From Bisporella sp. PMI_857 (taxonomy: Eukaryota > Ascomycota > Leotiomycetes > Helotiales > Helotiaceae): a stretch of DNA of 64,000 nucleotides. Location of the stretch: NCBI GenBank assembly GCA_021307315.1, contig JAJSPD010000027.1, positions 248,001-312,000 on the forward strand, written 5' to 3'. The first letter of the stretch is position 1. Each line of letters begins with the position of its first letter. The notes under the pieces were generated by a model. It was given only the letters and a program-made list of their open reading frames with translations. It did not search any database and was not told where the DNA came from. Below, piece after piece: positions 23,134 to 34,731 of this stretch. The translations under genes were made by a program, and so were the position numbers.

Positions 23134-26100
23134 GTTTCATTTTTATAGCTTTTCGCTATTGCGGCCGTAATCAAAGTCGTTAATAGCTTGCTCGTAAATT
23201 GTAAAAGTAAAAATTCCGTCAACAGTAGTGCTAATTAGTACTAATTCGTTTAACTTAATTAAAAAAAAGTCAATAAAAAAGTCGTTCGTTACGAGTGCTA
23301 ATATAGCTTTAAGCATTTTTTTTGCAAGCTTTTCGTTATTATTTCAATTGCTTGGTTTTTGTTGCGCTTCGTAAAAAGTATTTTTTACGAGCAAGCTCGG
23401 CTTGATTTTTTAAGCCGACTAAAAAATTAAAAAAGTTCCGGGTTTAATAGTTTATTTTAGTACAGTTTAAATTAGCTTTAACAGCTGACTTTTTAAAAAA
23501 TTAAAAAAGCTTCGAGTTTAATAGCTTATTTTAAAGTAACTTTAAATTAGCTTCGACAATTAATTCAGCTTATAGTTTAGTTTAGCACTTGTTAAATATG
23601 TTTAGTACTTAAGTTGTCGAACGTGTTTAATAAAAGTTCGGCTTTTAAAATGCTGACTTTTTATCGAATAGCTCGCTGTTCGTTTCGTTAGCCGCTTCGA
23701 CTGTAGCATTTTTTTAAGTTTCTACAGCAAGCTCGCTGCTTTTTGTAAGCTTGTTTGCTGCTAGTATTCGAATTTAAAATTGTTTATTACTTTAAGCATA
23801 AACTTTAAATCGACGGTTTAAAAAGCAATTTTTTTTTTTGCTGTACTAGTACTGAAAAAGCGCTTTTTAAAAGCTTTGTTTAAAAGCGAGTTCGGTGTAC
23901 TTTGCGAGCTACTTGCGCTTTGTAGTTTAAGTTTACTGTTTTTTTTTTAACGTTTTTATCGATTGTATTACTTTAGCTTTAATCGTGTATTTAAAGTTTA
24001 GCGCGTAAACTTTAAGTTAGTAATCGTGTTTTAACAATAGTTTATAAATACGCTAACGCGGCTTTTGTTTACAAGTTTGTTATGCTTTTTTTCGGCGAAA
24101 AGTAATTTCGGATTTATATATAATAGCACTTGCTTTTTTATACGCGAATATAGTCGATCGAAAGTTTTTTATTGTATAAGCTTTTTCGAGTGAAATTTTT
24201 TTGTGTTAATTATTAGCTTTTTGCAGTACGATTTCGCAAGTATACGTTAGTTTTTACAGTTTTATTTTAAAACTTTATAAGTAAGCTTGCTTTTTTAAGT
24301 ATAGTTTTTGCAAAGTTTTCGGCTGTTTAAATACACTTTTCGCAATACTATTTTAATAAAATTCGTAAACGACAGTATATTATAGTCGAATGCTATTTTG
24401 TCGGCACTAGTCGTTTAAAAGCTTTTTTAGCTTTGCAGCGTTGTTTAACTTTACGTTACGACTTTACAGCCGGACTTTAGCTTTATTGTTTTTTTTAAAA
24501 CTGTAAACAAAAAACTACTTTTTTTTAGTTTTCGTAGTAAAAGTTTACATTTTCGAATTGCGTTGTCGATTATTTCGGCAAAGTATTTGTTTTGCGAACT
24601 GTAGTAAAAAAAAGTCTGTATACGTTTACAACACTAAATCGAAAATGTAAAGTTTTTATAGTGTTAGTTTACAGTTAAAGCGGTTTTTTATTTTAGTTAA
24701 TACACAAACTTTACAAACGTAATTAAAAAGTAAAACTTTAATTTTGTTTTTTAGTATTGTTACAGTATAAAGCTTACGAATTACTTTTTTTTTAAAATGT
24801 ACAAATCGTCGGTAATACAACTAATAGCAACGTTGCTTTACTATTGCAGTTCGTAGCTAATAATTTGCTATATTCGTATTTAACTTTTCAACTGCAAAAA
24901 AACACAGCAGCAAAGTTGCAAGTCCGAAACGAGCTTTTTTAGCTAATTTAAATTACTTTAAAAAAAGTTGTTAACTAAGCTTTTTTTACTTAGTTTTTTA
25001 AGCCGAAGCTTAAAAAATAGTTTATACACTTTTTTTGTTATAAACGCTGTTTTATTGTAGCTGTCGGCGATATTAGTAACTATATAAACTTTATTCGTAA
25101 ACGTGCTGTAATAACTGTGCAGTTACTTTTTTTGTACTATATACATTATTGTCGAAAAAGCTTGTAAAACTATTTGTACAAACTTTTTTGCTTAAAAAAA
25201 ATTTACTTTTAGTTTAAAAACGTATAATACATTTAACAACAAAAAAATTTTCCGCTTTTTACTCGTAGTTTAACCGTGTTTATATAATTTGATTTTAACT
25301 GCTTTTTTTTAACTTTTATTTTGCGTTTCGGTATTTTAACTAATAAACGCTTAAAAAAGTAAATTAGTTAGTTATGTAAAAAAAAGCTTCGGAGTTTAAA
25401 GCTTATTAAAAATAAAAGATTTTACAGCGCTTTTTAAAAAATCGCGGCCGTTTTATTATTGTTCGAGTCGTAAATAAGCTTTTTTAAGTCGAAGTTTAAC
25501 AATAACGCTTTTAAGTTTAATTCAGTTTGTAATGTTTTTTTTTATACGTTTGTATTTGATTTTTAATGCTTTGTTAATTACAACGTCGGCGTTAAGCTTG
25601 TCGCTTTTCGCGAACTGTAGTTTTAGCAATTTTTTTTATTTGCAATTAGTAAACCGGTAGTTACGGCTTTCGTACAGCTAGCATTTTAGCTTTTCGGCTT
25701 TAAAGTTGTGTTTCGAGTTTCGAAGTATACTTTGCAGTTTGCAAACTGCTAAACTGCGATTGCTGCAGTTTTAATTTAATTTGCTTTAAACTAGTTTTTT
25801 TAAGTTTGCAAAATAAACAACTTGTTTTAAACAGTTAAGCTTAGTTAAGCATTTAGCGTTGCGCGAATTACTGCGTAGTTTAAAAGTAATTTTGCAAAAA
25901 AGTATTCGAACAGTCGTTTTTTATTAAAAGCTGTAGCTAAATAAACTCGGCATTCGTAATACAACGTTGTAGCTTTTTAAGCTTAATTTAAAAGCTTTAA
26001 ATACTTGCGTTTAGTTTTATTTTAAACGTTGTAATTTACTTAGATTTTTACAGCGAGTTTGCAGTCGAAACTTAAAGTATTTAAGCCGCAAGTTTGTTTA

Positions 26101-26781
26101 TTTTTTTTTTACAAACTCGAATTTTTTTATATATTCGTTGTCGGTAAAGTTTACGCAAATTGTTAGTATATAAAGTCTTTCGCAAATGCTATTTTGTGCT
26201 TTTTTTTTTTTTAATTTTTATAACTCGTTCGGCGTTTCGTTTGTTTTAAGTGTAAAAGCAATTTATACGTATTTTGCTACTGTTTTTTTTAAAACGAAAT
26301 TTTTTTTTTTTTAATTATGTATAGTTCGAATAACTTAAACTATTTTTGCTATATTTTTTGACTAAGTGTTTTTACAAGTCGCTTTGCTTTGCTAATATAA
26401 TTTATGTCGAATTGCGCTTAGCTTTTTGTTAAACACGTTTAGCAAAGTTCGAATAAAAAGTAAAAAGCTGTTGTATAGTAGTTTCGTGTTGTAAATAAAA
26501 TGTAAAACTGTGTACAGTAGTTTCCGGTTAAATTTTGTTAATATAATTGAAATAGCAATTTGTATGCTTCGTAAGTTCGACTAGCGGTTCGTTGCTGTTT
26601 TATTAGCAGTTCGTTGCTTTTAGCGGTCGTTGTTTTCGTGTTATTAGCTGTTCGTTGCTTTTTGTATAGCTTTTACTGTCGTAATAAGTCCGTTAAGCTG
26701 CAATAGTCGTTTTTGACAGTTTACTTTATTTTCGATTAGCTTTTTTTTTTGGCTTTTTTCGTACACTTACAGTGCAAAGCC

Positions 26782-26793
26782 GGGCTTATAACC
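26782..26793 (-). other. Primer-binding site matching the initiator tRNA-Met anticodon arm
   Basis: Directly inside the 5' LTR the minus strand reads GGTTATAAGCCC. It equals GGTTATGAGCCC, the complement of the initiator-tRNA-Met anticodon stem-loop (GGGCUCAUAACC), apart from one G-to-A change. Copia elements prime from a half-molecule of that tRNA, so both position and sequence fit. Confidence 0.75.
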
Positions 26794-26993
26794 TGTTAAA
26801 TAAGTATTAGTAAAAGCTTGTGCTGTACGCAAAGTCTGCTTAAGTGCAGTAGTTCAGAAAAATGAATTGACTTGATTGTAAACTATTTGGAGGTCGCTCA
26901 GTAAAAAGGGTTTTACTTTTTCACTGATGACTAAGCTATTACATAAAGTATTGCCCATGCCTTACGGGTGGGCTACACCACCAATTCTCAACA
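26794..26993 (-). repeat. 5' LTR of the Copia element
   Basis: 200 bases, starting on the minus strand with TGTTGAGAATTGGTGGTGTA and ending TTATTTAACA. Direct repeat of 21336-21537. Confidence 0.88.
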
Positions 26994-29170
26994 TTACTAT
27001 TGTTTATATACAGCAAATTAATTACGTTTATTTTTTAAAAATAACTAATTTACTTTAGTTTCGAACAGCTAATTAACTAACTTATTTTATTTAATAAACA
27101 AAATTTAGTTTAAATTAATATTTTTATCGAAATTTAGTTTTACTATTATTAACTTTTAAATAATACTTTTTTAGTTTTTTCGATTAATTTATATATTATA
27201 TTTTAAAATTTGTTTATACTAAACTTTATTTTAGTATATAAAATATTGTTTTTAATTTACTGAATTTTTTTTTTCGGCTGTAATAATATAACGAATTTTA
27301 AATTTATATAATCGACTTCGATATATTTACTATATTAGTATAAAAAATTTTTATTATAACTATAGTAATAAATAAAATACTATTGATTAATTAACTAGTA
27401 ATATTTTAATATTTTAATTTCGGCTTTTATTGCAGTTAATTTTTGTTTTTAATATCGTTTAATAAATTTCTGCTGTTTTTTATACGTTTTTTAAATTATT
27501 ATTAACCGAAACAATTTAATTACAGCCGAAAATTTAAACGTATAATTTTAGTATTTAATTATTTGTTATTTTTTCGTATTTTAAAATAGTTAATTCGTTT
27601 ATTAATACATTTTTATATTCGTCGTTTTGTAATAAATAGTTTAAAATAGCAATTTACAATCGCAAAACTTTTCGTTAAATTAACTTTATTTATTTAATTT
27701 TTTATTTAACTTTTTTTTTTTTTTTGTTTTTTTTTTAATATACAAACTTTTTAGTTATATTTCGCACTTTATCGATATAAATTTGCTGCTTTTCGGTTAA
27801 TTTATACAATAGTCGTTTATCGGATTTGCAATTACTAATTCGAAATATATATAATAATACGTTTTTGCATATTTTTGTATATTTTATTATAGTTGTAATA
27901 TTTATTTAACTTTTAAATAACATTTAATTTTTTTATTTGCTTTTTTTTTGTTAGTTTCGAACAATGTTTTAACTTAATTATTTCGCGAATAGTATAATAC
28001 TAATATTTTAAATTATTTAATTAAATACTTTATATAATATTTGCAATTTTAGCTTTTTTTTTTAATTTACTAATACAATAAATACTTTTAATATTTTCGA
28101 ATTACTTTGTTTTGTATATAGCATTTAATTTATTCGGTACAACTATCGATTCGGTTTTTTAGCTTTTTTCAGTTCGGTAATTTGTTAATATTTTTTTTTT
28201 TTGCTTTTTAAATTGTTTGTTTTAATTTTTATTTAACAGTTTAAAATTTTATATTATTAAACAAGTTAGTAAGTATTATATAAATATTCGTATTAACTAT
28301 TTCGAAAACTTGTACTTTTAGTTTACGTACAAAAAATACTAACAATAAACTTCGTTTTTTTATAAAACATTTATTTTTTGTTTTGTTTTAAATTTACTTT
28401 TTTATGTTAAATTTTTTTATTTATAAACTTTACAATAATACTTTCGGATTTTGCGTAGCTAACAATTAATATATTAATACGATTTGTTTTGCAAATTTTT
28501 AAATTAATATTTTATACTATTGTGTTTAAGTTTTTGCAATTTTAAAATAAAAAAATTATTTACAAAAAAAAAATTTATTAAATTCAATTCCGACTTTTGC
28601 TGTATTAAACTTAATATTTGTTTTATTTTTTAAATAACTCGATTTCGCGCTTTTTTTCGTATATTATACGTGTTTTTATTTGTTAAATAATATTAATATA
28701 GTCGAATAATATACTAATTTTGTATTTAAAACAAACTACAATTTACTGCTTTAAAAAATGCACAAATAAATTTATAGTTATAAACTATAAAATTAATTTC
28801 AAAAATAGTTTTATTAAAATATATTTATTTATTTTACTTTTTGTACTTTTATACGCGTTTAAAATATAGCGCAGTTTAAACATATATAATAAAAACTTAT
28901 ATTATTATACCGATTTAATTTTTACGTTCTGTATTTATGCTTTTATGCTTTTTTATATATGCTTTATGTTAAAACCTAAAAAATTTGCTTATTTAATTTA
29001 TACAATTTTTTTTTTTATTAAAATTTAACAATATTAATACTAACTTTAAACTATTATTTAAATAATAAAGTTATAGTTAAAATATTAGTTGAAATAATGT
29101 CGCATATACATAATGCATTATATATTCGATTTTTAGCCGCTTAACGGCTTTTTTTAGCGTAACTTTAATA
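26994..29170. other. Extremely A+T-rich block
   Basis: About 2.2 kb almost devoid of G and C apart from scattered CG and GC pairs, with many TTTTTT and TATAAT-like runs. No open frame, LTR or gene can be read. It is probably RIP-destroyed repeat sequence that hosted the Copia insertion. The partner LTR of the family-B element was not found here. Confidence 0.6.
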
Positions 29171-29274
29171 AATGGACTTAGCTAAATAAACTTGACTTTC
29201 TCGGCAAATCCACGCTAAAGTTTGTATAGGGAAACAAATGGACTTCAGTCAAGTTCATTTTGGGACCCAGGATA

Positions 29275-29392
29275 GGGCGTAAAGTGTTTTAAAATTTATC
29301 CTCAAAAAAAATTTACGCCCTATAAAGCATGAAGTGTCCTAAAATTTATCCTCAAAAACGATTTACGCCCCATGGGGCATGAAAGTTGACCC
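29275..29392. repeat. 50-base tandem repeat, about 2.3 copies
   Basis: Copies start at 29275, 29325 and 29375 (partial). Each contains AAAATTTATCCTCAAAAA and ATTTACGCCC. The repeat abuts the helicase remnant and a CCCTAACCCTA run at 29389-29399. Confidence 0.85.
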
Positions 29393-29877
29393 TAACCCTA
29401 GGGCCACACACCGGTTTACCGACCCCAATCCTCCAAAAGGGCCCTCGCATAAGAGGTAGAGTTGTGAATAGGGAGATTCGGCCTAAGAGGGCTATTATTC
29501 AACTCAATCGCATCCGCGAAGAAGCTAACCTTGTACATCTCCAAGCGTTTACCAAAGTACAAGGTTAGAAGATCTACCTCTTCCCTGTGAGATATGGTGC
29601 ACTTGTGGGCACGAATTTGGACCACCTAACGCTGCTCAGGATAGTCTACTAGGTCGGTGAGCAAGAATATCTAAAGGGACCTAGCTTCTTTGCCTTTACA
29701 AAGGGCATGCCAATTATACTGCAATAGAACATGAATACATATGCTGGCTTGGTCAATGGCATGAGAGGCACTACTGAGGAAGTTATCTTAGACACTAGCG
29801 TGCAAGGTATTCCGATAAGATTGTTCTTGTGGACTCTATTTACTAATTATATCGACAGCTTCATAAATAGAACTTGA
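29386..29877 (+). pseudogene. PIF1/Helitron-type helicase C-terminal remnant
   Basis: One reading frame runs from 29386 to the TGA at 29875-29877, interrupted by three TAG codons (29566, 29650, 29725). It contains AFTKGMPIIL, then NMNTYAGLVNGMRGTTEEVI, the motif near the C-terminus of PIF1-like and Helitron helicases where cofactor strand KGMPVML precedes T-x-GLVNGxxG. The upstream part (AIIQLNRIREEANLVHLQAF) also fits the NxxRxxxN-like region of such helicases. The TAG codons replace expected Gln codons. The Walker motifs and Rep domain are missing, so it is a relic. Attribution to a Helitron rather than a host PIF1 copy is inference from context. Confidence 0.6.
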
Positions 29878-30178
29878 TTCTTAGTTCGTTCTATGTACAG
29901 CTCCTTTGCTTTGTGCCCCTATTCAACTACACACAACTATAATCTCTCATTTTCGAATGTTCCTGACGGTCTTGTTCCTGTCTTCCCAGTATATCGATCT
30001 GATGATTGCATCCATTTATGAACTGAAATACAGGTGGTTTAACCCCACTTCTTTATCTATGGGAATTGGGTATCAGAAATTGAGAGTGTAACCATGTTAG
30101 CTACTTGATTTTCTATGCTAAGAGACAGGTAAGATTCACTCGCTTAAGGTAATTGATGCCAATTCCTGCGATACATTC
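29878..30178. other. Intergenic, no gene seen
   Basis: Unremarkable sequence between the helicase relic and the solo LTR. Nothing supported. Confidence 0.35.
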
Positions 30179-30409
30179 TGTCAGGGTCCAGACAGGGGTC
30201 GAGCCCGACCCACTCACATGCTACACACAATGCGACACACCACGTATGGAGTCGATGGCGTACCGATGGCTATAAGGAGGGGCGAAGAACAAGAGTCATA
30301 CCGTAGAGAATAGCTTGTGTTCTGTATGCGTTATAATACTACAATCGATACAATAGATCATTCCGCACGTACTAGACTAGTCACTCTACCTGTGTTCTGG
30401 CACCTGACA
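30179..30409 (+). repeat. Solo LTR (family C)
   Basis: 231 bases starting TGTCAGGGTCC and ending GGCACCTGACA, so the ends are inverted. Flanks are CATTC (30174-30178) and CACTC (30410-30414), a 5-bp target duplication with one transition. A CTATAAGG box sits in the middle, followed by the A+T-rich and C-rich stretches common in LTRs. No interior sequence adjoins it. Orientation follows the TATA-like box. Confidence 0.7.
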
Positions 30410-30414
30410 CACTC

Positions 30415-30772
30415 TATAAGTAACATACAGTTATTGCTTGATCAGTGACAGCGTCCCTTGCCTTACCAACTAAACACCAACTACAACTTTACTGAACACC
30501 ACGCGTACACCCGCACGTTACACAATCCTGCACATCAGAATAGCTGCATAGCCTTAACTATAACTTACGTCATCAATTATCCTTGCTTTCTTGGCAGCAT
30601 AGAACCGAGGCTTAGACTATCTCGACTGTGCCGCAATGTATAAGCTTCAAAACTATCTCTTCTCTCTTAAAATAAATAATACACCAACTAGCTTCACCTT
30701 TCCTGTTCCCTCCGCATCTACAACTTGTGGTCTCTATCAAGTCGCACGTCAGCGACTCCGCTGCCCTTGAAA
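30415..30772. promoter_or_regulatory. Upstream region of the four-helix membrane protein gene
   Basis: No gene seen. The last 100 bases contain CT-rich segments just before the ATG at 30773. Confidence 0.35.
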
Positions 30773-31627
30773 ATGGTTCCCACCGCACCCTCACCCCTGC
30801 CCCCGCCCCCGCTATACTCTCGCCGTCCACCCTCCAACGTCATACTTTACGGCACGCCATGGCACACACACTTCCTTCTCACTCTCTGGGTCGTCCAAAT
30901 TGTTTATATTGTCTTCCTCGGTTAGTAGAGTGTTTCGTGTTAGCTTTGTTATCATATAAAGCCACATGAGTTAGAAGCATGTGATCGTCAATACCCTGAT
31001 ATCCTAGGGAGCGTTCTATCATCTATATCTCTCATCTGTTCCAATCAGCTATCGCTGACTGCCTCCTCAAGTGATATTTGCCGCTGTCCTACTTCCTGGT
31101 ACTGCATATGGACCAGATCGTCCCCAGCATGAAGCGTCAAAAATTTGGCTCCGTTTCGCTGCACCTTCACTCTTGTTTCCTTTCTCCGGCATTACACTCT
31201 TCTTCGTTTTCCTCCAGATTCTATCCTGGAAACTCAGACGTGACGACAACGGAAAACCTCGATTACATCCGACAGTCATGGTAATCATGTACTCGCTGAC
31301 CTCAGCAATGTGGTTCGTGTGTATGGTTTTTTCATTCTTAATTATAGCTCCGTCTGATTCAGATTTTGGAGGCAATATCGATGGGTTTTCAAAATGGGAA
31401 GCGTCTTTCTTGTGCGATGCTTTTACAGTGTAAGTGCTAGTGTGATTCCTTCCCGTGCTGTTGAAACAAAGCCAGCCTCAAGATATCGAGCGGTGCTAAC
31501 TATGGTGATGAACAGAATTCCAAGTTTGGCTGGACTATGGTATTCAGTGGTTGTGTTTAATAGGTGCAAGTGGGACAGAAGGATTGCTACGGATTTTGAA
31601 CTTGCTGAGAGAAACTTAAGAGGATAG
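30773..31627 (+). CDS. Four-helix membrane protein of unknown function
   Basis: Three exons (30773-30920, 31072-31429, 31516-31627) with introns of 151 and 86 bases give 205 residues. After a proline-rich cytosolic leader (PTAPSPLPPPPLYSRRPP) come four hydrophobic segments: TLWVVQIVYIVFLG with its continuation, FPFSGITLFFVFLQIL, VMVIMYSLTSAMWFVCMVFS, and LAGLWYSVVVFN. A charged tail ends in NLRG. The layout resembles small fungal tetraspan or MARVEL-like proteins, but I recognise no family. Evidence for coding is the matching intron phases and the continuous helix pattern. It lies upstream of, and points toward, the O-methyltransferase; no functional link is shown. Confidence 0.6.
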
Positions 31628-32710
31628 GAAGGCACGAGAATCTGAAGTGAGACAAGGTCACAAATGGGATGTTTAGTATAAGCAAGGTGATTGAGATGAG
31701 GTAATGTGTAATACGGTTCTTGAGCCCCGGCGATTAGAATTTATATAAGTATACCTTAATATTATTGTAATAGCTAATATTGTAATGCGATTGTGTTTAA
31801 TTTATGATCAGTTTGAAGATCAGAATACAACATTGTAATATGATTACGACCGTTGAAGAAAAGCTGTCAGGTGACTGTTACTGCCAGAAGGCTTCTTGCT
31901 CTCTTGCATCTCGGATTTAACAGGTGGGATGTTATAGAGGCCAAGTAGCAGACAAATGTTTCCAGTGCCTCCAAAGCAATTGCTTGTTTGAATAAGTCTC
32001 TTGGTCATGAAAATGGTGACGGGGCGACTTCTGTTAAGTAGGGGTGTAAAAAGCCACGATTATACCTCACTAAAGCTCTTGGAAAGGGATGAGAGTCTAT
32101 GCGCCTAGCAATAGCAAACCCAATAGTTATGTGGCAATCCGGGTTAGGGTTAAGCGAACCCGCTTGCGCCTCGGCCAAAATATTTCCCAGTTGACTGTCG
32201 ACCGAGCAGTTTTTACAAGAGATAATGTTTGGTGCGAGGGGCAGGCTGTAGAAGGAGGACTCTTCTCGGGCCTTGGTGAGAGTGAGCGATTCCCGTGCTG
32301 GGATAGTACTGTGTTGTGCTGTTGATATACAATTTGCGGTCTGGAAGGGATGGCATTTAACTGTTGGCAGGCATTTCTCACACGAATCTGAGGGGGTAAA
32401 TAAAAATAATAATCAGAAAGTGCATCCTCTGGGGCGAATGTGTATTAGTACTCTTAGTTTGCGACTGAACTGGTCATAGTTCACTTAGTTGATCATTAAT
32501 AATTCGCTTCAAGCTTGCTGTCAAAATAGGTAAACATTAGCTTTCTTGTAAAAGCCTCAAATACTGTGAAATAAGAAACACGGAGGTCAGTCCTTTCAAA
32601 AGGCGAAGTGTGAATCTAGTTATAGTTTTTCTACGCTATCTTAAACCCATTTCCTTAATGCCCTTGCTGTATCCCCCAAAATATTATAAGAATTCACCAA
32701 AAAAATAAGT
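31628..32710. other. Intergenic, no gene seen
   Basis: About 1.1 kb between convergent genes. Some short open frames exist, none with recognisable similarity or codon pattern. Confidence 0.4.
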
Positions 32711-34137
32711 CTAAGCCTTTGGCTTGACCACAATAGCGCTCTCACCAGTAGGGGCATAATCCTTCTTGACCAAGATCTCAAAACCAGCAGCATCGAGCAG
32801 GGCTATCCATTGCTTGTCAGTTCGCTCAATGGATGAGAGACTCGCTAGCATCGTGAGATCGAATTGAGTGGAGTGGCCGTGCGCTCCTTTATTGGGGATG
32901 ACCAGCTCATCGATCACAAGGACTGATTCCGGAGCCATGGCTTCAGCGGTGATCTTTAAGAGCGCAATAGCCTTCTCATCGGGGTAATCGTGGAGGATCA
33001 TGCGCATGTAATAGATCTTTGCGCCTGTGCCAATGTTAGCCATTACCATGTCAACCCAAAAGGTCCCAAAAAATCTCCGCCAAGCGATATTTTATTTTGC
33101 TTACCCTTGACCGGCTGCCCTTGCCACATATCAATCCCCTGAGCCTCAACACCCGGAACAGGGATCGCCTGCGGGATGACCATCGGCAAATCCTCAAGGA
33201 TCACGCGGCCTTTGAGCTCGGGATATTTCCCCTTGAGCAATGCACACTGATGCCCAATGCCCCCCGCCACATCGACGAAAATCACATCGTCGTCCTTGGA
33301 TCCCTCGAGGTGCTTTGTGACGTTGAACGCATCGAGCCAGCTGGTTGGGCGGCCGCCATACACAGCTGCCATCCAGAGCTGGAAATCTTCAACCATGCGT
33401 GGCTGCGAGAGGGCCCAGACGAAGGCAGGAAGATTGGTATTGTGTGCGATCTGGAAGGCGCTGTGCATCACGTCGGACGGGTTGGTATACTTGGTGTCTG
33501 CAAGGAATTGAGGGATTTTCCCTTGACATGGGAGGTGACTCTCGAAGCTTTTGAGCAGAAAAGAATAACAATTAGCTTAGGACTTTCAGATTCAATTGGC
33601 ATATTTACTTACTTGTGTCTCAGTCCAGCCGCAAATCCTGGCTCGCTCAAAGTCTTTGTGATGTTATTTGCAGCGAAGGTGTCCTCATCGACTTCTTTGA
33701 CCAACTTTTGAGAAGAAAGGAAACGCAATACCCTCCCTATGAGAAGGTCAGCAATCTCAGTCCCGGACTAGATTTCTTATTTCACTCGCCTGTCAGAACT
33801 TCATCTGCATTCTTTTGCTTGGACAGCTCCGCCACTGTCAATGGCTTGTCACTGTTGGCTAGTTGTTCGAAAAGGCCAAGGTCGCTCGCTACCACAGACC
33901 AGCTCAAGTTCAGCGGCTAGTTATCTTATTAGCGATATTATTTTTGGCAGAAAAGGTCAGGGCATTGAAACTAACAGCGTAGACGATCCGATAAATGGAA
34001 TCATGAGGATCTTCAATGGCAGTGGACAGGTCCTTGAGAGCTTCATACAGCTCCAAGCGGACAGCCTTATCCTCGGGAGGGTTTGCAATCAAGCTCTTGA
34101 TACCCGCAAGGACCTGAGAAACGTCTGTGGAAGCCAT
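32711..34137 (-). CDS. O-methyltransferase (SAM-dependent, fungal secondary-metabolism type)
   Basis: Transfers a methyl group from S-adenosylmethionine to a hydroxyl of a small molecule. Five exons on the minus strand (34137-33976, 33916-33790, 33736-33613, 33547-33105, 33024-32711) give 389 residues, normal for the COMT-like group. The N-terminal dimerisation region contains VVASDLGLFEQL and LTVAELSKQKNADEV. The SAM site is VFVDVAGGIGHQ-like (FVDVAGGIGHQ) near residue 230. The catalytic-base region reads YYMRMILHDYPD and is followed by LVIDELVIP. The second intron starts with GC (GCGAGT) instead of GT; the frame requires it. Relatives include the sterigmatocystin/aflatoxin-type O-methyltransferases. 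It sits 1.7 kb from the UbiA prenyltransferase, divergently, which suggests but does not prove a shared pathway. Confidence 0.9.
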
Positions 34138-34731
34138 CTTCTCTTCTATTTTCTCGCTTGCTGGCTCTTGTGATTTCGTTTTCTTCCTTCGAAAGCAAGA
34201 TGTAAAGATGCTCATGACAAGAAGCACGGTACGTTCGTACGGTAGTTTCTTACGCTTTAGTACCTCGAGTCTGAATGTTGGTTTCTCAGAGCAACCGCTC
34301 TGTTGTTCCAAGGCAAGGCTGGCCGCAGCAGCTCCCCATGTCTTTCCATGGTTACCCTTCCTCCCTTCCAGGCACATATGCCTAGGGCCTGTTGGATATG
34401 CACAAATGGAGTGTTTGACACTTCTTGGGAAAACTGTCCGAGCCGCGTGGTGTGCATCGTCATGCATCGACACGCACTAACACTCATTGATAAGCGGCGC
34501 AGCCACCTCACGGGTGACCTTTTCCTACTGAGACCAGCCCCACTGCTGCGATCTAGTTTAGCACGGGTCTGGAGATGCAAGCTTGGGGCACAGGCTGAGT
34601 GCTCGGTAAAGTGGGATGTAAAAAATATTAACCCATGTCAGGTGCCGCCAAGGACCTGCTTTCTATCTGGTAAGTGCTTTGGCCGCTGCTTTAAAGCTAA
34701 AGCCCTGAATTTCCCATAAAGTTATTTTTAA
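34138..34731. other. Intergenic, no gene seen
   Basis: Left half of the divergent region between methyltransferase and prenyltransferase; presumed methyltransferase promoter. Nothing else supported. Confidence 0.35.

Larger units (their letters stand above)
21336..26993 (-). mobile_element. Full-length decayed Ty1/Copia retrotransposon
   Basis: A 5.66-kb element on the minus strand bounded by two related LTRs of about 200 bases (26794-26993 is the 5' LTR, 21336-21537 the 3' LTR). Immediately inside the 5' LTR is a primer-binding site, and next to the 3' LTR a purine-rich AAATAAAAG tract. Reverse-transcriptase fragments of Copia type lie in the 3' third (22689-23133), which is where Copia (integrase before RT) puts them; this fits the size and orientation. 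The body is saturated with T and A and stop codons, as expected after heavy RIP. No clear target duplication is visible (ATTAT on the left, TTACT on the right). It is nested in other A+T-rich repeat sequence. Confidence 0.85.

Noticed and set aside
30773..31627. Pyr4-type terpene cyclase assignment for the four-helix protein
   Set aside because: The Pyr4 family has about seven helices and roughly 240 residues with conserved acidic residues; this protein has four helices and a Pro-rich leader and lacks those signs.
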